From: Terriglobia bacterium
Lineage (GTDB): Bacteria; Acidobacteriota; Terriglobia; Terriglobales; Acidobacteriaceae
Length of the DNA stretch: 64,000 nt
Reading direction: 5' to 3'
Assembly (NCBI GenBank): GCA_020073165.1
Contig: JAIQFP010000024.1
Location: 18,894-82,893 of the forward strand
A program made the translations under genes and the position numbers. Each line of letters begins with the position of its first letter. Within the stretch, counting starts at the first letter, position 1. The notes beneath the pieces are model-generated. The model was not told where the DNA came from and searched no databases. It saw only the letters and a program-made list of their open reading frames with translations. Shown in pieces: positions 34,673 to 44,084 of the stretch.

Positions 34673-37600
34673 ATGTCGTCCCGCATAGCAGCTCTGCTGA
34701 TCACCATTGCAATCACAACGCAGTGGGCAAACGCTCAATCAACCTTTGGAAGCATTGTCGGCGTCGTGAACGATCCGGGAGCGTTGGTGGTGGCGGGCGC
34801 CGAGGTCACACTTACCAGCCTGGACGATAATTCCAGCCGCCATGCCGTCGCCGATGGTGACGGAGCCTTTCAGTTCATGAACTTGAAGGCGGGCAGGTAC
34901 CAGATTGCCGTTCACGCCACGGGGTTCGCTGATTTCAAAATGCCTTCCGTCCAGCTAGATGCAAGACAAACTCTGCGGGTGGATGTTGCCCTCAAAATAG
35001 TAGCGACATCAGAGGTCATCGAGGTAGCGGATCAGGCTCCGACAATCAACACTGAAAATGCCACGCTCGCTGATACGAAGGATTTTATTCAGGTGTCTGA
35101 GTTGCCGGTGAATTATCGGGGCGCGACGACGAGCCCCCTGGCGGCCCTCGCTGCCGTTCCGGGAACACAAACGGACTCCAACGGGAACGTTTCTGTCGGC
35201 GGAGGCATTCCCTCGCAGGTCCAGTACTCGGTGGATGGCGCATCTACGGTGAACACCCGCCAAAATGGCGCTCTGGGAAACATGAATCCATCTTCCGAGC
35301 TGATCAGCGAGTTCAAAGTCGCTCAATTCAACAATAGCGCGGAATTTGCGCAGCTGGGGGACATCACCATCACTACCAAGAGCGGCGGGCAGCACTTCCA
35401 TGGGAGTGCGTTCGAGTATCTCCAGAACAGCGCTCTGGATGCCACGACCTACGGATTTGACAGCAAGCCACACAAAGCCTTCAACACGTTTGGCGGAAGC
35501 TTCAGCGGCCCGTTGCGTATTCCCCTGCTTTCCGGGGCAAACCATCAAACATTCTTTTTCGTGGACTACGAAGGGAATCGGCGCCGATACACAACTCCAG
35601 AGCAGTGGTCGGTCCCGACCCAGGCAATGCGAGCGGGGGACCTAAGCGGTCTGTGCCCGCCTCCGCAATGCAGCATCATGGATCCTCTGACCGGCCAACC
35701 TTTTGCCGGAAACCAGATTCCGTCTGATCGGATCAATTCGGTAGCCACCAATCTATTTCAGCTCTATCTTCCGCTCCCGAACTTTGGCAACGGCAGTGAC
35801 ACCAATGCGAACTACCGGATTCAAGTTCCCACACCAAGCAATACCAACGGTTATGACGTGCGCATTGACCACATGCTCACGACAAAGCAATCGATGTATG
35901 CGCGATGGAGCTCGAAGAACATTGCTAGCGCGGTCCCGAATGTCTTGCTTCCTTCCGATCAGGACAGCGAAACCGACCGAAACTTCGTCTTCTCTCACAA
36001 CTACGCGATCACGAATACGCTGGTGAACGAAGCGCGCTTTGGCCTATCGATGTTCCGGCTGGGTGTTCATTTTCCCATCCTAGGGGCGAATGCCATTCAA
36101 CAGTTGGGTCTGGTGGGCCTGGATATAAGCGATCATCCCGATGCCGAAGCGTTTCCCATTGTTGATTTCAGCGATGGCACCGGCTTCACTGCTTTTGGCC
36201 GGGACAAAGCACCGGTAGTAAAGTCGAAAACCATACAGTTTAGCGACAACCTGAGCTGGGTCAGGGGAAAACACACCCTGAAGTTCGGTGTGGATGTGCG
36301 GCGCGTGTCCTATGCCGACGTGGAGAGCTTCGGCGGTGCGGACGATTTCGGAGCCTTCACCTTCTCCGCTGGCACTTTCACCGGAAACGCCTTTGGGGAC
36401 TTCCTCCTGGGGTTGCCCGCGAAAAGCTACATTGCGCAGTCCGGACCCGACGTCCTCGCTCATGCCATTCAAACCGGTTTTTATGCGCAGGATGAATGGC
36501 GCCTGAACCCTCGCCTGACAATCAACTTCGGCCTGCGCTGGCAAGCGCTGCCGCCATTTGTTAGCCCACTGGGAAATCTGACGGCATTCGACAAACGCAA
36601 TGGTGGCGTGATCATCCCGGATCACAATCAGCCGGTTGCCGGTTTCCTCACATCAATCAACGCCTGCACCGGACCGTATAACCCCGCTCCCCCGGCCAAT
36701 CCCGCCCTCCCCTGTGGCCCGGTGGAAGCCGCAAGTTCGCTGGGACTCGGTCCTGGTGTACGCCAGTTCTATAAGAGGAACTTTCAGCCACGAATTGGAT
36801 TTGCCTATCGCCCCTTTGGAGACGAAAAGACGGTGGTTCGGGGAGGCTTTGGCATCTTCACCATGACCAACCTGGGGCAACTGTCCTTCAATACGACCAA
36901 CATTGACGTCGCTGTTGTGCGCACGACGCCCAACTCCATCCTGAACGGCCTACCCGCGTTCCAGTTCCCCAATGTGCGAACTCCAGACGATCCGCTGACC
37001 ATCGCGGGAACAGGGGACTTTTATCAAAACGTGCCCACCGACTATCGCGATCCGCAATCAGCGCAGTGGAACCTGACCGTAGAACGCGAACTGGTGCGCG
37101 ATTTAACCCTCCGTGTCAGTTATGTGGGAACCAACTCCTACCGGATGAGCCAGACCGTGGACCTGAACCAGGTTCAGCCGAGTACGTCTCCCTACGATCC
37201 CAACCTTCGCCCGTACCTCAACTGGGGACGCATTCTCTCCTCTGAAAACCAGGGGTCGGTCAACTACCAAGGTCTACAGACGGAACTCAACCAACGTTTC
37301 CGCGGAGGGCTGAGCTTCCAGGCGAGCCACGTGTGGGCCAAGAGCCTGGGCAACGTGGGAGGAGATGCTCCCGCGGCATTCACGCCTGAAGTGATCTACG
37401 GCACGCCGGTGGCGGATCGCTTCAATCTCGCCGCGAACCGGGGCAACATTGCCGCGGTGCGTCGCAACCGGGTGCTGGTCTCGGCAATTTACGAACTGCC
37501 GGTCGGACGCGGCCGGAGGTTCTTGCCTCAGATGGGTTCGTTTGGGGAAGCAATCCTGGGCGGCTGGTCACTCAGCACCATCAGCATGTGGCAGACCGGA

Positions 37601-38035
37601 CCCTATCTGACGCCGACCATCAGTCCCAGCCTGGATCCGGCAAACCTGAATTTGGTTTACCGGGGCGCGTCGCTGCGGCCGGATTGCATTGGAGATGGCA
37701 ACCTGGCAAATCCGACTCCCGACCATTATTTCGACATCAATGCCTTTGCGCCTCCCCCGGCGAACAGCGGACGGCTGGGCAACTGCGGGGTGGGAACTCT
37801 TGTGGGACCTGGCACGGTGGCAATCGCGGGAGGATTCTCAAAGACCTTCGCGTTCGGCGAGAGAGTGCGGCTGCGAGTGGAAAGCACGTTCACGAATCTG
37901 CCGAACCATTCTAATTTTGCGCCGCCTGCGGTCAATGTATCTTCGCCGGCGACGTTCGGAAAAACAACCAGCGTGCAGTCAGCGGAGAATAGTGGAAATC
38001 GCACAGGCCAGGTGGCCTTGCGGATCGAGTTCTGA
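34673..38035 (+). CDS. Oar-like TonB-dependent outer-membrane receptor
   Basis: 1120 residues. Signal peptide (IAALLITIAITTQWANAQ), an N-terminal carboxypeptidase-regulatory-like beta domain (GSIVGVVNDPGALVVAGAEVTLTS... GDGAFQFMNLKAGRYQIAVHATGF), a plug (VQYSVDGASTVNTRQNG) and a long C-terminal barrel (FHGSAFEYLQNSALDATTYG, QFSDNLSWVRGKHTLKFGVDVRR, RPFGDEKTVVRGGFGIF). This layout is typical of the expanded acidobacterial receptor family, probably for uptake of plant-polymer fragments or other large ligands. The ATG has AGGAGG nine bases upstream. It is transcribed after the orphan regulator, 284 bases away, but is likely independent. Confidence 0.92.
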   Translation: MSSRIAALLITIAITTQWANAQSTFGSIVGVVNDPGALVVAGAEVTLTSLDDNSSRHAVADGDGAFQFMNLKAGRYQIAVHATGFADFKMPSVQLDARQTLRVDVALKIVATSEVIEVADQAPTINTENATLADTKDFIQVSELPVNYRGATTSPLAALAAVPGTQTDSNGNVSVGGGIPSQVQYSVDGASTVNTRQNGALGNMNPSSELISEFKVAQFNNSAEFAQLGDITITTKSGGQHFHGSAFEYLQNSALDATTYGFDSKPHKAFNTFGGSFSGPLRIPLLSGANHQTFFFVDYEGNRRRYTTPEQWSVPTQAMRAGDLSGLCPPPQCSIMDPLTGQPFAGNQIPSDRINSVATNLFQLYLPLPNFGNGSDTNANYRIQVPTPSNTNGYDVRIDHMLTTKQSMYARWSSKNIASAVPNVLLPSDQDSETDRNFVFSHNYAITNTLVNEARFGLSMFRLGVHFPILGANAIQQLGLVGLDISDHPDAEAFPIVDFSDGTGFTAFGRDKAPVVKSKTIQFSDNLSWVRGKHTLKFGVDVRRVSYADVESFGGADDFGAFTFSAGTFTGNAFGDFLLGLPAKSYIAQSGPDVLAHAIQTGFYAQDEWRLNPRLTINFGLRWQALPPFVSPLGNLTAFDKRNGGVIIPDHNQPVAGFLTSINACTGPYNPAPPANPALPCGPVEAASSLGLGPGVRQFYKRNFQPRIGFAYRPFGDEKTVVRGGFGIFTMTNLGQLSFNTTNIDVAVVRTTPNSILNGLPAFQFPNVRTPDDPLTIAGTGDFYQNVPTDYRDPQSAQWNLTVERELVRDLTLRVSYVGTNSYRMSQTVDLNQVQPSTSPYDPNLRPYLNWGRILSSENQGSVNYQGLQTELNQRFRGGLSFQASHVWAKSLGNVGGDAPAAFTPEVIYGTPVADRFNLAANRGNIAAVRRNRVLVSAIYELPVGRGRRFLPQMGSFGEAILGGWSLSTISMWQTGPYLTPTISPSLDPANLNLVYRGASLRPDCIGDGNLANPTPDHYFDINAFAPPPANSGRLGNCGVGTLVGPGTVAIAGGFSKTFAFGERVRLRVESTFTNLPNHSNFAPPAVNVSSPATFGKTTSVQSAENSGNRTGQVALRIEF

Positions 38036-38177
38036 GGCCGGGATGCTGCACGCAAGATCCCTCGCGGCGCTGGAGAAAGCGCGGGGCTTCGGGATGGCGT
38101 TTTGGAAAGGCGGGCTGGAGTGTCGCTGCCCGGCGGTCGGCGGACAGGGGTGTCCGCCTCACACCTTACTTACACAT

Positions 38178-38747
38178 TCACTCCCTCCCTACCCCCAGCG
38201 CATCCGCCACGCGGTTGATGTAGTTGAACCAGGAGGCGATCAGCGTGATCTGCAAGATGGCCTTGTCATCAAAGCCGCCGGCGCGCAGGCGGTCGTGGTC
38301 ATCTTTCCACACTTTGGTGGCGTCTTTGGTGAGCTTGACCACATAGTCGAGCATGACCCGGTCCTGGGGGCTGATGGGGGCGGTGGTGTAGTCCTTCTCC
38401 AGAGCTTCGACCAGGGCCTTGTCCAAGGTTACGCGACGCAGAAACTCTGCGTGGGACTCGATTCAATAGACGCACCGATTGGTGACCGAGACCAGGGTGG
38501 TGATCATCTCCTGCTGGCGGCGGTTCAGCGGCAGATCGGGAGAGGTCAGCACGCCGAAGGTGGAGAAGGCGTGGTACAGGGCCTGCGGGATCAGACTGTG
38601 GGAGGCGACAATAGGGGCGGGCTCGCCCTCCGCAGTCTTGTGCACAGGGGTCGCGTATTCAATGGGATAGAGGGCCTTCTGGCTCTCCATGGCTTGGCGC
38701 AGTTCAGCGCTGGCTTCCTTAATTGGGACGGTGCGAATCCAGGTCAT
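38178..38747 (-). CDS. AhpD-like peroxidase-related protein, probable selenoprotein (Sec95 at UGA)
   Basis: Two ORFs in the same frame, split only by a TGA at 38465-38463. Read through, they give a 189-residue carboxymuconolactone decarboxylase/AhpD-type protein (peroxidase-related family): [18 protein letters not shown]..., [38 protein letters not shown], ...[15 protein letters not shown]. The UGA replaces the second Cys of the CxxCxxxH redox site, leaving Cys92-V-Y-Sec95-I-E-S-H99. A 6-bp hairpin with loop AGUUU begins ten bases after the UGA. The downstream part has only a TTG with no ribosome site, so it is not a separate gene. The alternatives are a nonsense mutation or a sequencing error (TGC to TGA). 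Confidence 0.8.
38436..38465 (-). promoter_or_regulatory. Bacterial SECIS-like hairpin after the AhpD-like UGA
   Basis: On the minus strand, after UGA (38465-38463) and ten bases, ACGCAG (38452-38447) pairs perfectly with CUGCGU (38441-38436) around loop AGUUU. The loop starts 16 nt after the UGA and has G as its second base. Both features lie within the published ranges for bacterial SECIS elements, as I recall them (16-37 nt; G among the first two loop bases). Confidence 0.65.
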
Positions 38748-39302
38748 AAGAAATGCTTGCCTTCCCTGCGAGGTCCTGCCGTAAAATCGGCCAGTCAATT
38801 AAGCTAAACGGAAATCCCCGGTGTGCCAAGCCCAGATTTTAGGCCCCAGCGGCCGGGGCGGGCCGACAGATTCATCGCGGACTCCCCCGCGCGGAGGATC
38901 AGGTCGATGAGCATCATGGTATGGAAGATCATGCGGAGGCTGCCCAAGCCTTTGCTGCTGGTAGCATTATTCTTCCTGCTGGCCGCGGTAGCCCGGGCCT
39001 GAACCTCAGGGGCTAAAGCCTCGACACTAGAGAGCAAGAGAACGGCACTAAAGCCATGCCCTCCCGTCAGAACAGCCCTCCCGCAAGAACTACTTAGGAG
39101 ACAGCTTGCAGCCCGGGGTGACGTCTCACACGTGTACGTGACCCGCCTCACTGCCATCCCTGCGGCCTCCGCCCACAATCGCTCAGGGAGAGGTTTTCCC
39201 CGCTTTTCATCCCGGCTGGTGTCCACTGGTAGTAGCATCTAATGGGAATAGGGAGTGGGCCGACTGGGGCGTCTGGCCCGTTCGTGGTAAAGGAGCACTC
39301 AT
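38748..39302. other. 555-base region with no firm gene before gltA
   Basis: A 144-codon minus-strand frame here looks like chance coding in GC-rich DNA. On the plus strand 38907-39002 could encode a 31-residue hydrophobic peptide (listed separately). Around 39005-39070, two GGCTAAAGCC / CACTAAAGCC segments and CCCTCCCG recall dispersed acidobacterial intergenic repeats. The gltA promoter must lie in the 3' part. Confidence 0.5.
38907..39002 (+). CDS. Possible 31-residue hydrophobic peptide
   Basis: The ATG at 38907 follows GGAGGATCAGGTCG. The peptide begins MSIMVWKIMRRLPKPLLLV and ends ALFFLLAAVARA: a basic start, a single hydrophobic helix, and an ending like a signal-peptide cleavage site. 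It could be a real small membrane peptide or the remnant of an exported protein that lost its body. Weak support. Confidence 0.3.
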   Translation: MSIMVWKIMRRLPKPLLLVALFFLLAAVARA

Positions 39303-40610
39303 ATGGCGCAAGATACGCTGACGATCACCGACAATCGCACCAAGCAGACCTACAACCTGCCGATCGAGCATGGAACCATTCGAGCCATGGATCTGCGGCA
39401 GATCAAGACCGGTCCGGAAGATTTTGGGCTCATGACGTACGACCCGGCCTTCATGAATACGGCTTCTTGCCGCAGCAGCATTACTTTTATTGATGGCGAT
39501 CGCGGCATTCTTCGTTATCGCGGCTATCCCATCGAGGTGCTGGCGGAGCACTCCACTTTTCTTGAAGTGGCCTACCTCCTGCTGTTCGGCGACCTGCCCA
39601 CGGAACACGAACTCAAGGATTGGGTGGGCGAGATCACCCATCACACCATGCTGCACGAGACCACCAAGAAGTTCATGGAGGGCTTCCGCTACAACGCCCA
39701 TCCCATGGCGATGCTGGTGAGCACGGTGGCGGCGTTGTCCACCGTCTATCCCGAGGCCAAGGACATTCATGATCCCGCCAACCGGCTGCACCAGATCAAG
39801 CGGTTGATCGCCAAGATCCCGTCGATTGCAGCCTTTGCGTACCGCCACAGCGTCGGCTTTCCCTACGTTTATCCGGATAATGACCTGAGCTATGCCGAAA
39901 ACTTCATGAACATGCTGTGGAAGATGGTGGAGCCCAAGTATGTGGCTAATCCGGTGCTGGCGCGGGCGCTCGACATCCTCTTCATCCTCCACGCCGACCA
40001 CGAGCAGAATTGCAGCGCCAACGCCATGCGCTGTGTCGGGAGCTCCCACGCTGATCCGTATCTGACCACGGCGGCGGCCGCGGCGGCTTTGTCCGGACCG
40101 CTGCATGGCGGAGCCAACGAAGAAGTCCTCAAGATGCTGGACGAGATCGGCTCCAAAGAAAACGTGCCGGCTTACATCAAGAAGATCAAAGAGGGACACG
40201 GCAAGTTGATGGGATTTGGGCACCGGGTTTACAAGAACTACGATCCTCGCGCCAAGGTCATCAAGTGGACGGCGGAGCGGGTGTTCGAAGTCACCGGCCG
40301 CAACCCCAAGCTCGACATCGCCCTGGAGTTGGAGAGGATCGCACTCGAGGATGACTACTTCATCAAGCGCAAGCTGTATCCCAACGTGGATTTCTATTCG
40401 GGCATCATTTACCAGGCCATGGGCTTCCGGCCGGAGATGTTCACGGTGCTGTTTGCGATTCCGCGCACCGTGGGCTGGCTGGCGCAGTGGCAGGAGATGC
40501 TGAACGATCAGGAGCAGAAGATCGCGCGCCCGCGCCAGGTTTGGACGGGCTACGAAGTAAGGCAGTTTGTGCCGATGGGTAAGCGCAGCCCGATCGCAGC
40601 GGCACGATAG
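39303..40610 (+). CDS. gltA: Citrate synthase (type II, hexameric-type)
   Basis: 435 residues matching Gram-negative type II citrate synthase in length. The catalytic residues are H268 (PLHGGANEEVL), H307 (GFGHRVYKNYDPRAK) and D363 (YPNVDFYSGIIY), equivalent to H264, H305 and D362 of the E. coli enzyme. The N-terminal domain has GTIRAMDLRQIK, with the substrate region CRSSITFIDGDRGILRYRGYPI. It condenses oxaloacetate with acetyl-CoA as the entry to the TCA cycle. The ATG has AAAGGAG nine bases upstream. It is a single gene; a hairpin lies 60 bases downstream. Confidence 0.97.
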   Translation: MAQDTLTITDNRTKQTYNLPIEHGTIRAMDLRQIKTGPEDFGLMTYDPAFMNTASCRSSITFIDGDRGILRYRGYPIEVLAEHSTFLEVAYLLLFGDLPTEHELKDWVGEITHHTMLHETTKKFMEGFRYNAHPMAMLVSTVAALSTVYPEAKDIHDPANRLHQIKRLIAKIPSIAAFAYRHSVGFPYVYPDNDLSYAENFMNMLWKMVEPKYVANPVLARALDILFILHADHEQNCSANAMRCVGSSHADPYLTTAAAAAALSGPLHGGANEEVLKMLDEIGSKENVPAYIKKIKEGHGKLMGFGHRVYKNYDPRAKVIKWTAERVFEVTGRNPKLDIALELERIALEDDYFIKRKLYPNVDFYSGIIYQAMGFRPEMFTVLFAIPRTVGWLAQWQEMLNDQEQKIARPRQVWTGYEVRQFVPMGKRSPIAAAR

Positions 40611-40670
40611 CAAGTCCAGCAACTAGACATACGGCCAGGCTCGGCCGCAGGCCCCAGCAGTTCGCTCGAC

Positions 40671-40696
40671 AGGGCACCCCAGTTCGGTGGTGCCCT
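40671..40696 (+). terminator. Hairpin downstream of gltA
   Basis: AGGGCACC (40671-40678) pairs with GGTGCCCT (40689-40696), an 8-bp perfect stem with a 10-base loop, 61 bases after the stop. The following ACTTCTC is a poor T-run, so termination is probable but not certain. Confidence 0.5.
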
Positions 40697-40727
40697 ACTT
40701 CTCAGAGCAATACGTCTTCTCGGAGCA

Positions 40728-40756
40728 TTGACAAACCCAGGGAGCGCGGCTACAGT
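40728..40756 (+). promoter_or_regulatory. Sigma-70-type promoter of the S8 protease gene
   Basis: TTGACA at 40728-40733, a 17-base spacer, then TACAGT at 40751-40756. The start codon of the protease is 69 bases further on. The -35 is a perfect consensus; the -10 matches four of six. Confidence 0.6.
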
Positions 40757-40824
40757 CCTTCGCAATGTCTTGTCCCGCAGCAGCCTTGAGTCCTTTTCCA
40801 AACCAAGCGACTAGGAGATACGGA

Positions 40825-42276
40825 ATGCATACAAGCAGGTTCATCCATGTCCTCGCCGTAACCACACTTCTGCTGGTTGGGTCCGCCTTGGTCCAAGCGG
40901 CCAGCCCCAGCGAAAAGATTTCTCCTCGCCTGCTCACAGACACTTCCAACGGCCGCAGCGCCGAAGCGCTGGTCGTCCTCACCGAACAGGCTGACCTGCA
41001 TGCGGCGGCGGCGCTGCCCACCAAGCTCGACAAGGGCCGCTTCGTGGCGAATACGCTGCGGGAAGTGGCGACACGCACCCAGGCTCCGCTGCGGAGATTT
41101 CTCGAGCAACGCGGCGTCGCTTACCAGTCCTTCTATATTGTCAACATGATCAAGGTCACCGGGGACCGGGCGCTGATGCAGGAATTGGCCGCGCGCAGCG
41201 ATGTCAAGCAGATCGATGCCAACCCACTGGTCCATACCGCCCTGCCGGTGCCGACCGGGGTTGACGCCAAGACGGATCAGGCCGACCGGATCGAGTGGAA
41301 CGTGACGCGGGTGGGGGCGCCCAAGCTCTGGGCCCATGGGTTTCGGGGCGAGGGACGGGTGGTCGCCGGCGCCGACACCGGCGTGCAGTGGGATCATCCT
41401 GCACTGAAGTCTCACTATCGCGGTTGGAATGGTACGACCGTGGACCACGACTACAACTGGCACGATGCCACCAGCCAGCATTCGCCGACGCCCATCGATC
41501 CGTACGGTCACGGGACCTTTACTGCCAGCCAGATGGTTGGGGACGACGGCGCCGGCAACCAGGTGGGCGTGGCGCCCGGGGCGCAATGGATTGCCTGCCG
41601 CAACATGGACGCCTCTGGCACGGGGTCACCCAGCACTTACACCGAGTGTTTCCAATTTCTGATGGCGCCCTACCCGGTGGGAGGGGACCCCAGTCAGGGC
41701 GATCCCACCCTGGCTCCCGATTCCATCAACAACTCCTGGACCTGTCCGACCAGCGAAGGTTGTTCGACCAATACCCTGCAGGCGATAGTCGACTCCGTGC
41801 GTGCTGCGGGCATTTTCCCGGCTATGGCCGCGGGCAACTCCGGCCCGGGTTGTTCGAGCATTTCTGATCCCCCGGCCTTCTACGACAGCGCGGTCAGCGT
41901 GGGGGCGACCAACAGTTCCAACCAGATTTCCTCCTTCAGCAGCCGTGGCCCGATCACCGCGGATGGCAGCAACCGCTTGAAGCCGGATTTGTCGGCACCG
42001 GGCGAGAACATTCGCGGCGCGGTTCCGGGGAACGGGTACCAGTCGGGCTGGTCCGGTACCTCGATGGCCACTCCCCACGTGGCCGGGGGAGTGGTGCTGC
42101 TGTGGCAGGCCAAGCCCAACCTCGTCGGCGATATTGATGGCACCGAGGCCAAGCTTGAGAGCTCAGCCCACCACCAAATCAGCAGCCAGAACTGCGGAGG
42201 GACTGGGGGGAAGACTCCCAATAACGTATTCGGCTACGGCATTATCAATCTGCCGGCTGCGGTGCAGGCGCCCTAA
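40825..42276 (+). CDS. Secreted subtilisin-like serine protease (S8)
   Basis: 483 residues from the ATG at 40825 (TAGGAG upstream). Signal peptide (VLAVTTLLLVGSALVQAA), an inhibitor-I9-like propeptide (~25-140: RSAEALVVLTEQADLHAAA, KVTGDRALMQELAARSDVKQIDANP), then the S8 domain. The catalytic residues are Asp184 (VAGADTGVQWDHPAL), His229 (DPYGHGTFTASQ) and Ser413 (GTSMATPHVAGGVVLLW), with the oxyanion Asn in AAGNSGPG. It is an extracellular protease that activates itself by propeptide cleavage. A promoter is visible upstream. It converges with the 42289 gene, the stops being 12 bases apart. Confidence 0.95.
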   Translation: MHTSRFIHVLAVTTLLLVGSALVQAASPSEKISPRLLTDTSNGRSAEALVVLTEQADLHAAAALPTKLDKGRFVANTLREVATRTQAPLRRFLEQRGVAYQSFYIVNMIKVTGDRALMQELAARSDVKQIDANPLVHTALPVPTGVDAKTDQADRIEWNVTRVGAPKLWAHGFRGEGRVVAGADTGVQWDHPALKSHYRGWNGTTVDHDYNWHDATSQHSPTPIDPYGHGTFTASQMVGDDGAGNQVGVAPGAQWIACRNMDASGTGSPSTYTECFQFLMAPYPVGGDPSQGDPTLAPDSINNSWTCPTSEGCSTNTLQAIVDSVRAAGIFPAMAAGNSGPGCSSISDPPAFYDSAVSVGATNSSNQISSFSSRGPITADGSNRLKPDLSAPGENIRGAVPGNGYQSGWSGTSMATPHVAGGVVLLWQAKPNLVGDIDGTEAKLESSAHHQISSQNCGGTGGKTPNNVFGYGIINLPAAVQAP

Positions 42277-42288
42277 TAGCGCTGTGCC

Positions 42289-42660
42289 CTAGATCAGGCC
42301 GTCTTTCACCCGCCGCAGGAAGTCTTCGGCATCGCGACGAGCCCGTTCCGCCGCTCCGGGCTCGTTGCGATGCTCCAGCAGGATTTCCTGGATGGTGATC
42401 TCGGCTGCGTCTTTAGGTTTGAAACCCCGAACCACGAGTTTTCGCGCCCGTTCGGCGAAGCCCTCTTCGGTGGAGGTAGTTCCACGTTTGCCGTGGGCAG
42501 CGCAGTCATGCTCGCGGAACTTGACCGAAGCCAGCCGGTCATACGCGCTCTTCGCCTCCGGATCAGTCAGCAGAGAAGGAATCGGGAATGTCCAGTCACA
42601 CTGCGAACATGCCCAACCCTGGAGCCGCTGGTCCGAAACCCAGGTTAACCACCTTCCCAT
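42289..42660 (-). CDS. Hypothetical protein with a zinc-ribbon-like N-terminus
   Basis: 123 residues. An N-terminal GWACSQCDWTFPIP (CxxC) and a later HDCAAH could bind one zinc. The C-terminal half is helical (FAERARKLVVRGFKPKDAAEITIQEILLEHR, AERARRDAEDFLRRV). Similar short proteins with the WxCxxCxW pattern are frequent in Acidobacteria; no function is known to me. Coding character is good, with a clean ATG. The 270 bases upstream (42661-42930) hold no other gene and serve as the divergent promoter with the 42931 gene. Confidence 0.7.
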   Translation of the reverse strand: MGRWLTWVSDQRLQGWACSQCDWTFPIPSLLTDPEAKSAYDRLASVKFREHDCAAHGKRGTTSTEEGFAERARKLVVRGFKPKDAAEITIQEILLEHRNEPGAAERARRDAEDFLRRVKDGLI

Positions 42661-42930
42661 CGTGCCTTCCCTGGAGAACGATTATTAGGTCCAAACGCCC
42701 GAGGAAATCCCGCCCATTCGTGGAGGAAACGGAATCCGGAAGATGTGCCTGAACGGAGGCCAAACCACCGCCGCAAGCGGCTGATATGTTACAGGAGATG
42801 ATTCGTCCATCACAATGACACTCTTGGGTCGGCTCGTAACCCGGATTTCCGCCTACTTGTTGTCTTGCGCACAGTTGTGAGATTCTCGGCACCGATCAGG
42901 TACGATCCACTTCTACCAACGAGGTGACCC

Positions 42931-43800
42931 ATGGCTTGCAGCCCAGAAGTGTTAAGGCAAGTTCCGTTGTTCGCTCTGCTGGACGACGACGAGACCGCGA
43001 TTTTGGCGGCGCAAGTCGAGCTCAAGAAGTTCGTGACCCGACAACGCATCTGGAAGATCGGCGACGCCGGCGGACAAGCCTACGTCATGGTCTCGGGCAG
43101 GGTGCGGGTCACCACGCTCGATGAGGACCACCAGGAAGTCGTGGTGGATGAACCGGCGACTGGCGAGTTCTTCGGCTTCGCTTCGATGCTGGAGCAGACG
43201 CCCCATCAAACCGATGCGATTGCCTTGGAAGAATCGGCCTGCCTGGAGATCAGCCGGGATGACATCGCGGTCTTGCTGCAACGCAAGCCGCATGCCGGTA
43301 TGGACATGCTGACGGTGCTGGGCCGGCAATTCCATGCCTCCCAGCAATTGGTGCGGGTTCGTGCCGCCCGCAACCCCAACCAGGTGATCGAGGAGGAAGC
43401 GACCGTCGGCGAGCGCATCGCTGACGGCGTCGCCAGCTTTGGCGGGTCATGGACTTTTATTATCGCGTTTGCCATCGTCCTGACCATCTACACGGCCATC
43501 AATATACGCCTGAGGGGATCGGCCTGGGATCCCTATCCCTTCATCCTGCTGAACCTGTTCCTATCCATGCTGGCCGCGATCCAGGCGCCGGTGATTATGA
43601 TGAGCCAGAACCGCCAGGACAAGAAGGATCGGTTGCGTGGTGAACTCGATTACGACGTTAACCGCCGTGCGGAGTCGGAAATACAAGGCCTGGCGCACAA
43701 GGTGAATCTGGTCTGGGACAAGATCGGCGATCTCGAAGATTTGCTGCGGGAGCAACCGCAATCGGGCCGGGGCGGCAGTTCGACCCATCCGGCACGGTGA
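42931..43800 (+). CDS. Cyclic-nucleotide-binding-domain protein with DUF1003
   Basis: 289 residues. Residues ~8-130 form a cNMP-binding/Crp-like beta roll (VPLFALLDDDETAILAAQVELKKF, GDAGGQAYVMVSGRVRV, TGEFFGFASMLEQ). After a linker, residues ~155-270 are DUF1003: GERIADGVASFGGSWTFIIAFAIVLTIYTAINI with two membrane helices, a second LNLFLSMLAAIQAPVIMMSQNRQ, and the basic DYDVNRRAESEIQGLAHKV. It is likely a membrane protein that senses a nucleotide or related ligand in the cytoplasm. A ribosome site, GAGG, precedes the ATG. It stands alone. In 43801-44084 GGTAACC-like repeats are the only visible signal. Confidence 0.88.
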   Translation: MACSPEVLRQVPLFALLDDDETAILAAQVELKKFVTRQRIWKIGDAGGQAYVMVSGRVRVTTLDEDHQEVVVDEPATGEFFGFASMLEQTPHQTDAIALEESACLEISRDDIAVLLQRKPHAGMDMLTVLGRQFHASQQLVRVRAARNPNQVIEEEATVGERIADGVASFGGSWTFIIAFAIVLTIYTAINIRLRGSAWDPYPFILLNLFLSMLAAIQAPVIMMSQNRQDKKDRLRGELDYDVNRRAESEIQGLAHKVNLVWDKIGDLEDLLREQPQSGRGGSSTHPAR

Positions 43801-44084
43801 TCTGGGGTTTCGGCTGGTGTGGGTGCGAGCCGGAACCCGGTGCGACCGGGGACCCGTTCCCCTGCCGACACTTGGCGGGCAGGTTCCGCTGGTAACCATC
43901 GGTACACTCCCTTTTGGTAACCCTTAGTAACCATACGATTCTGGGTGACCCGTCTTACAATGACCATTGTCCGTAAGGCCATCCTGCTTTTGGCCGAAGT
44001 GCCGGGGGATGGTTGACCGTCAGTGAACAATTCCCAGGAAGGAAAAGGTTCTCCGGCGGCAGCGGAGCCGGAGTCCGCACTGAT

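Noticed and set aside
38804..39238. 144-codon minus-strand frame before gltA
   Set aside because: The translation is rich in Arg/Ser/Ala with no domain-like pattern; it looks like chance coding in GC-rich DNA.
43891..43932. Three GTAACC repeats before the TPR gene
   Set aside because: Irregular spacing (25 and 10 bases) and a short unit; not enough to call an operator.
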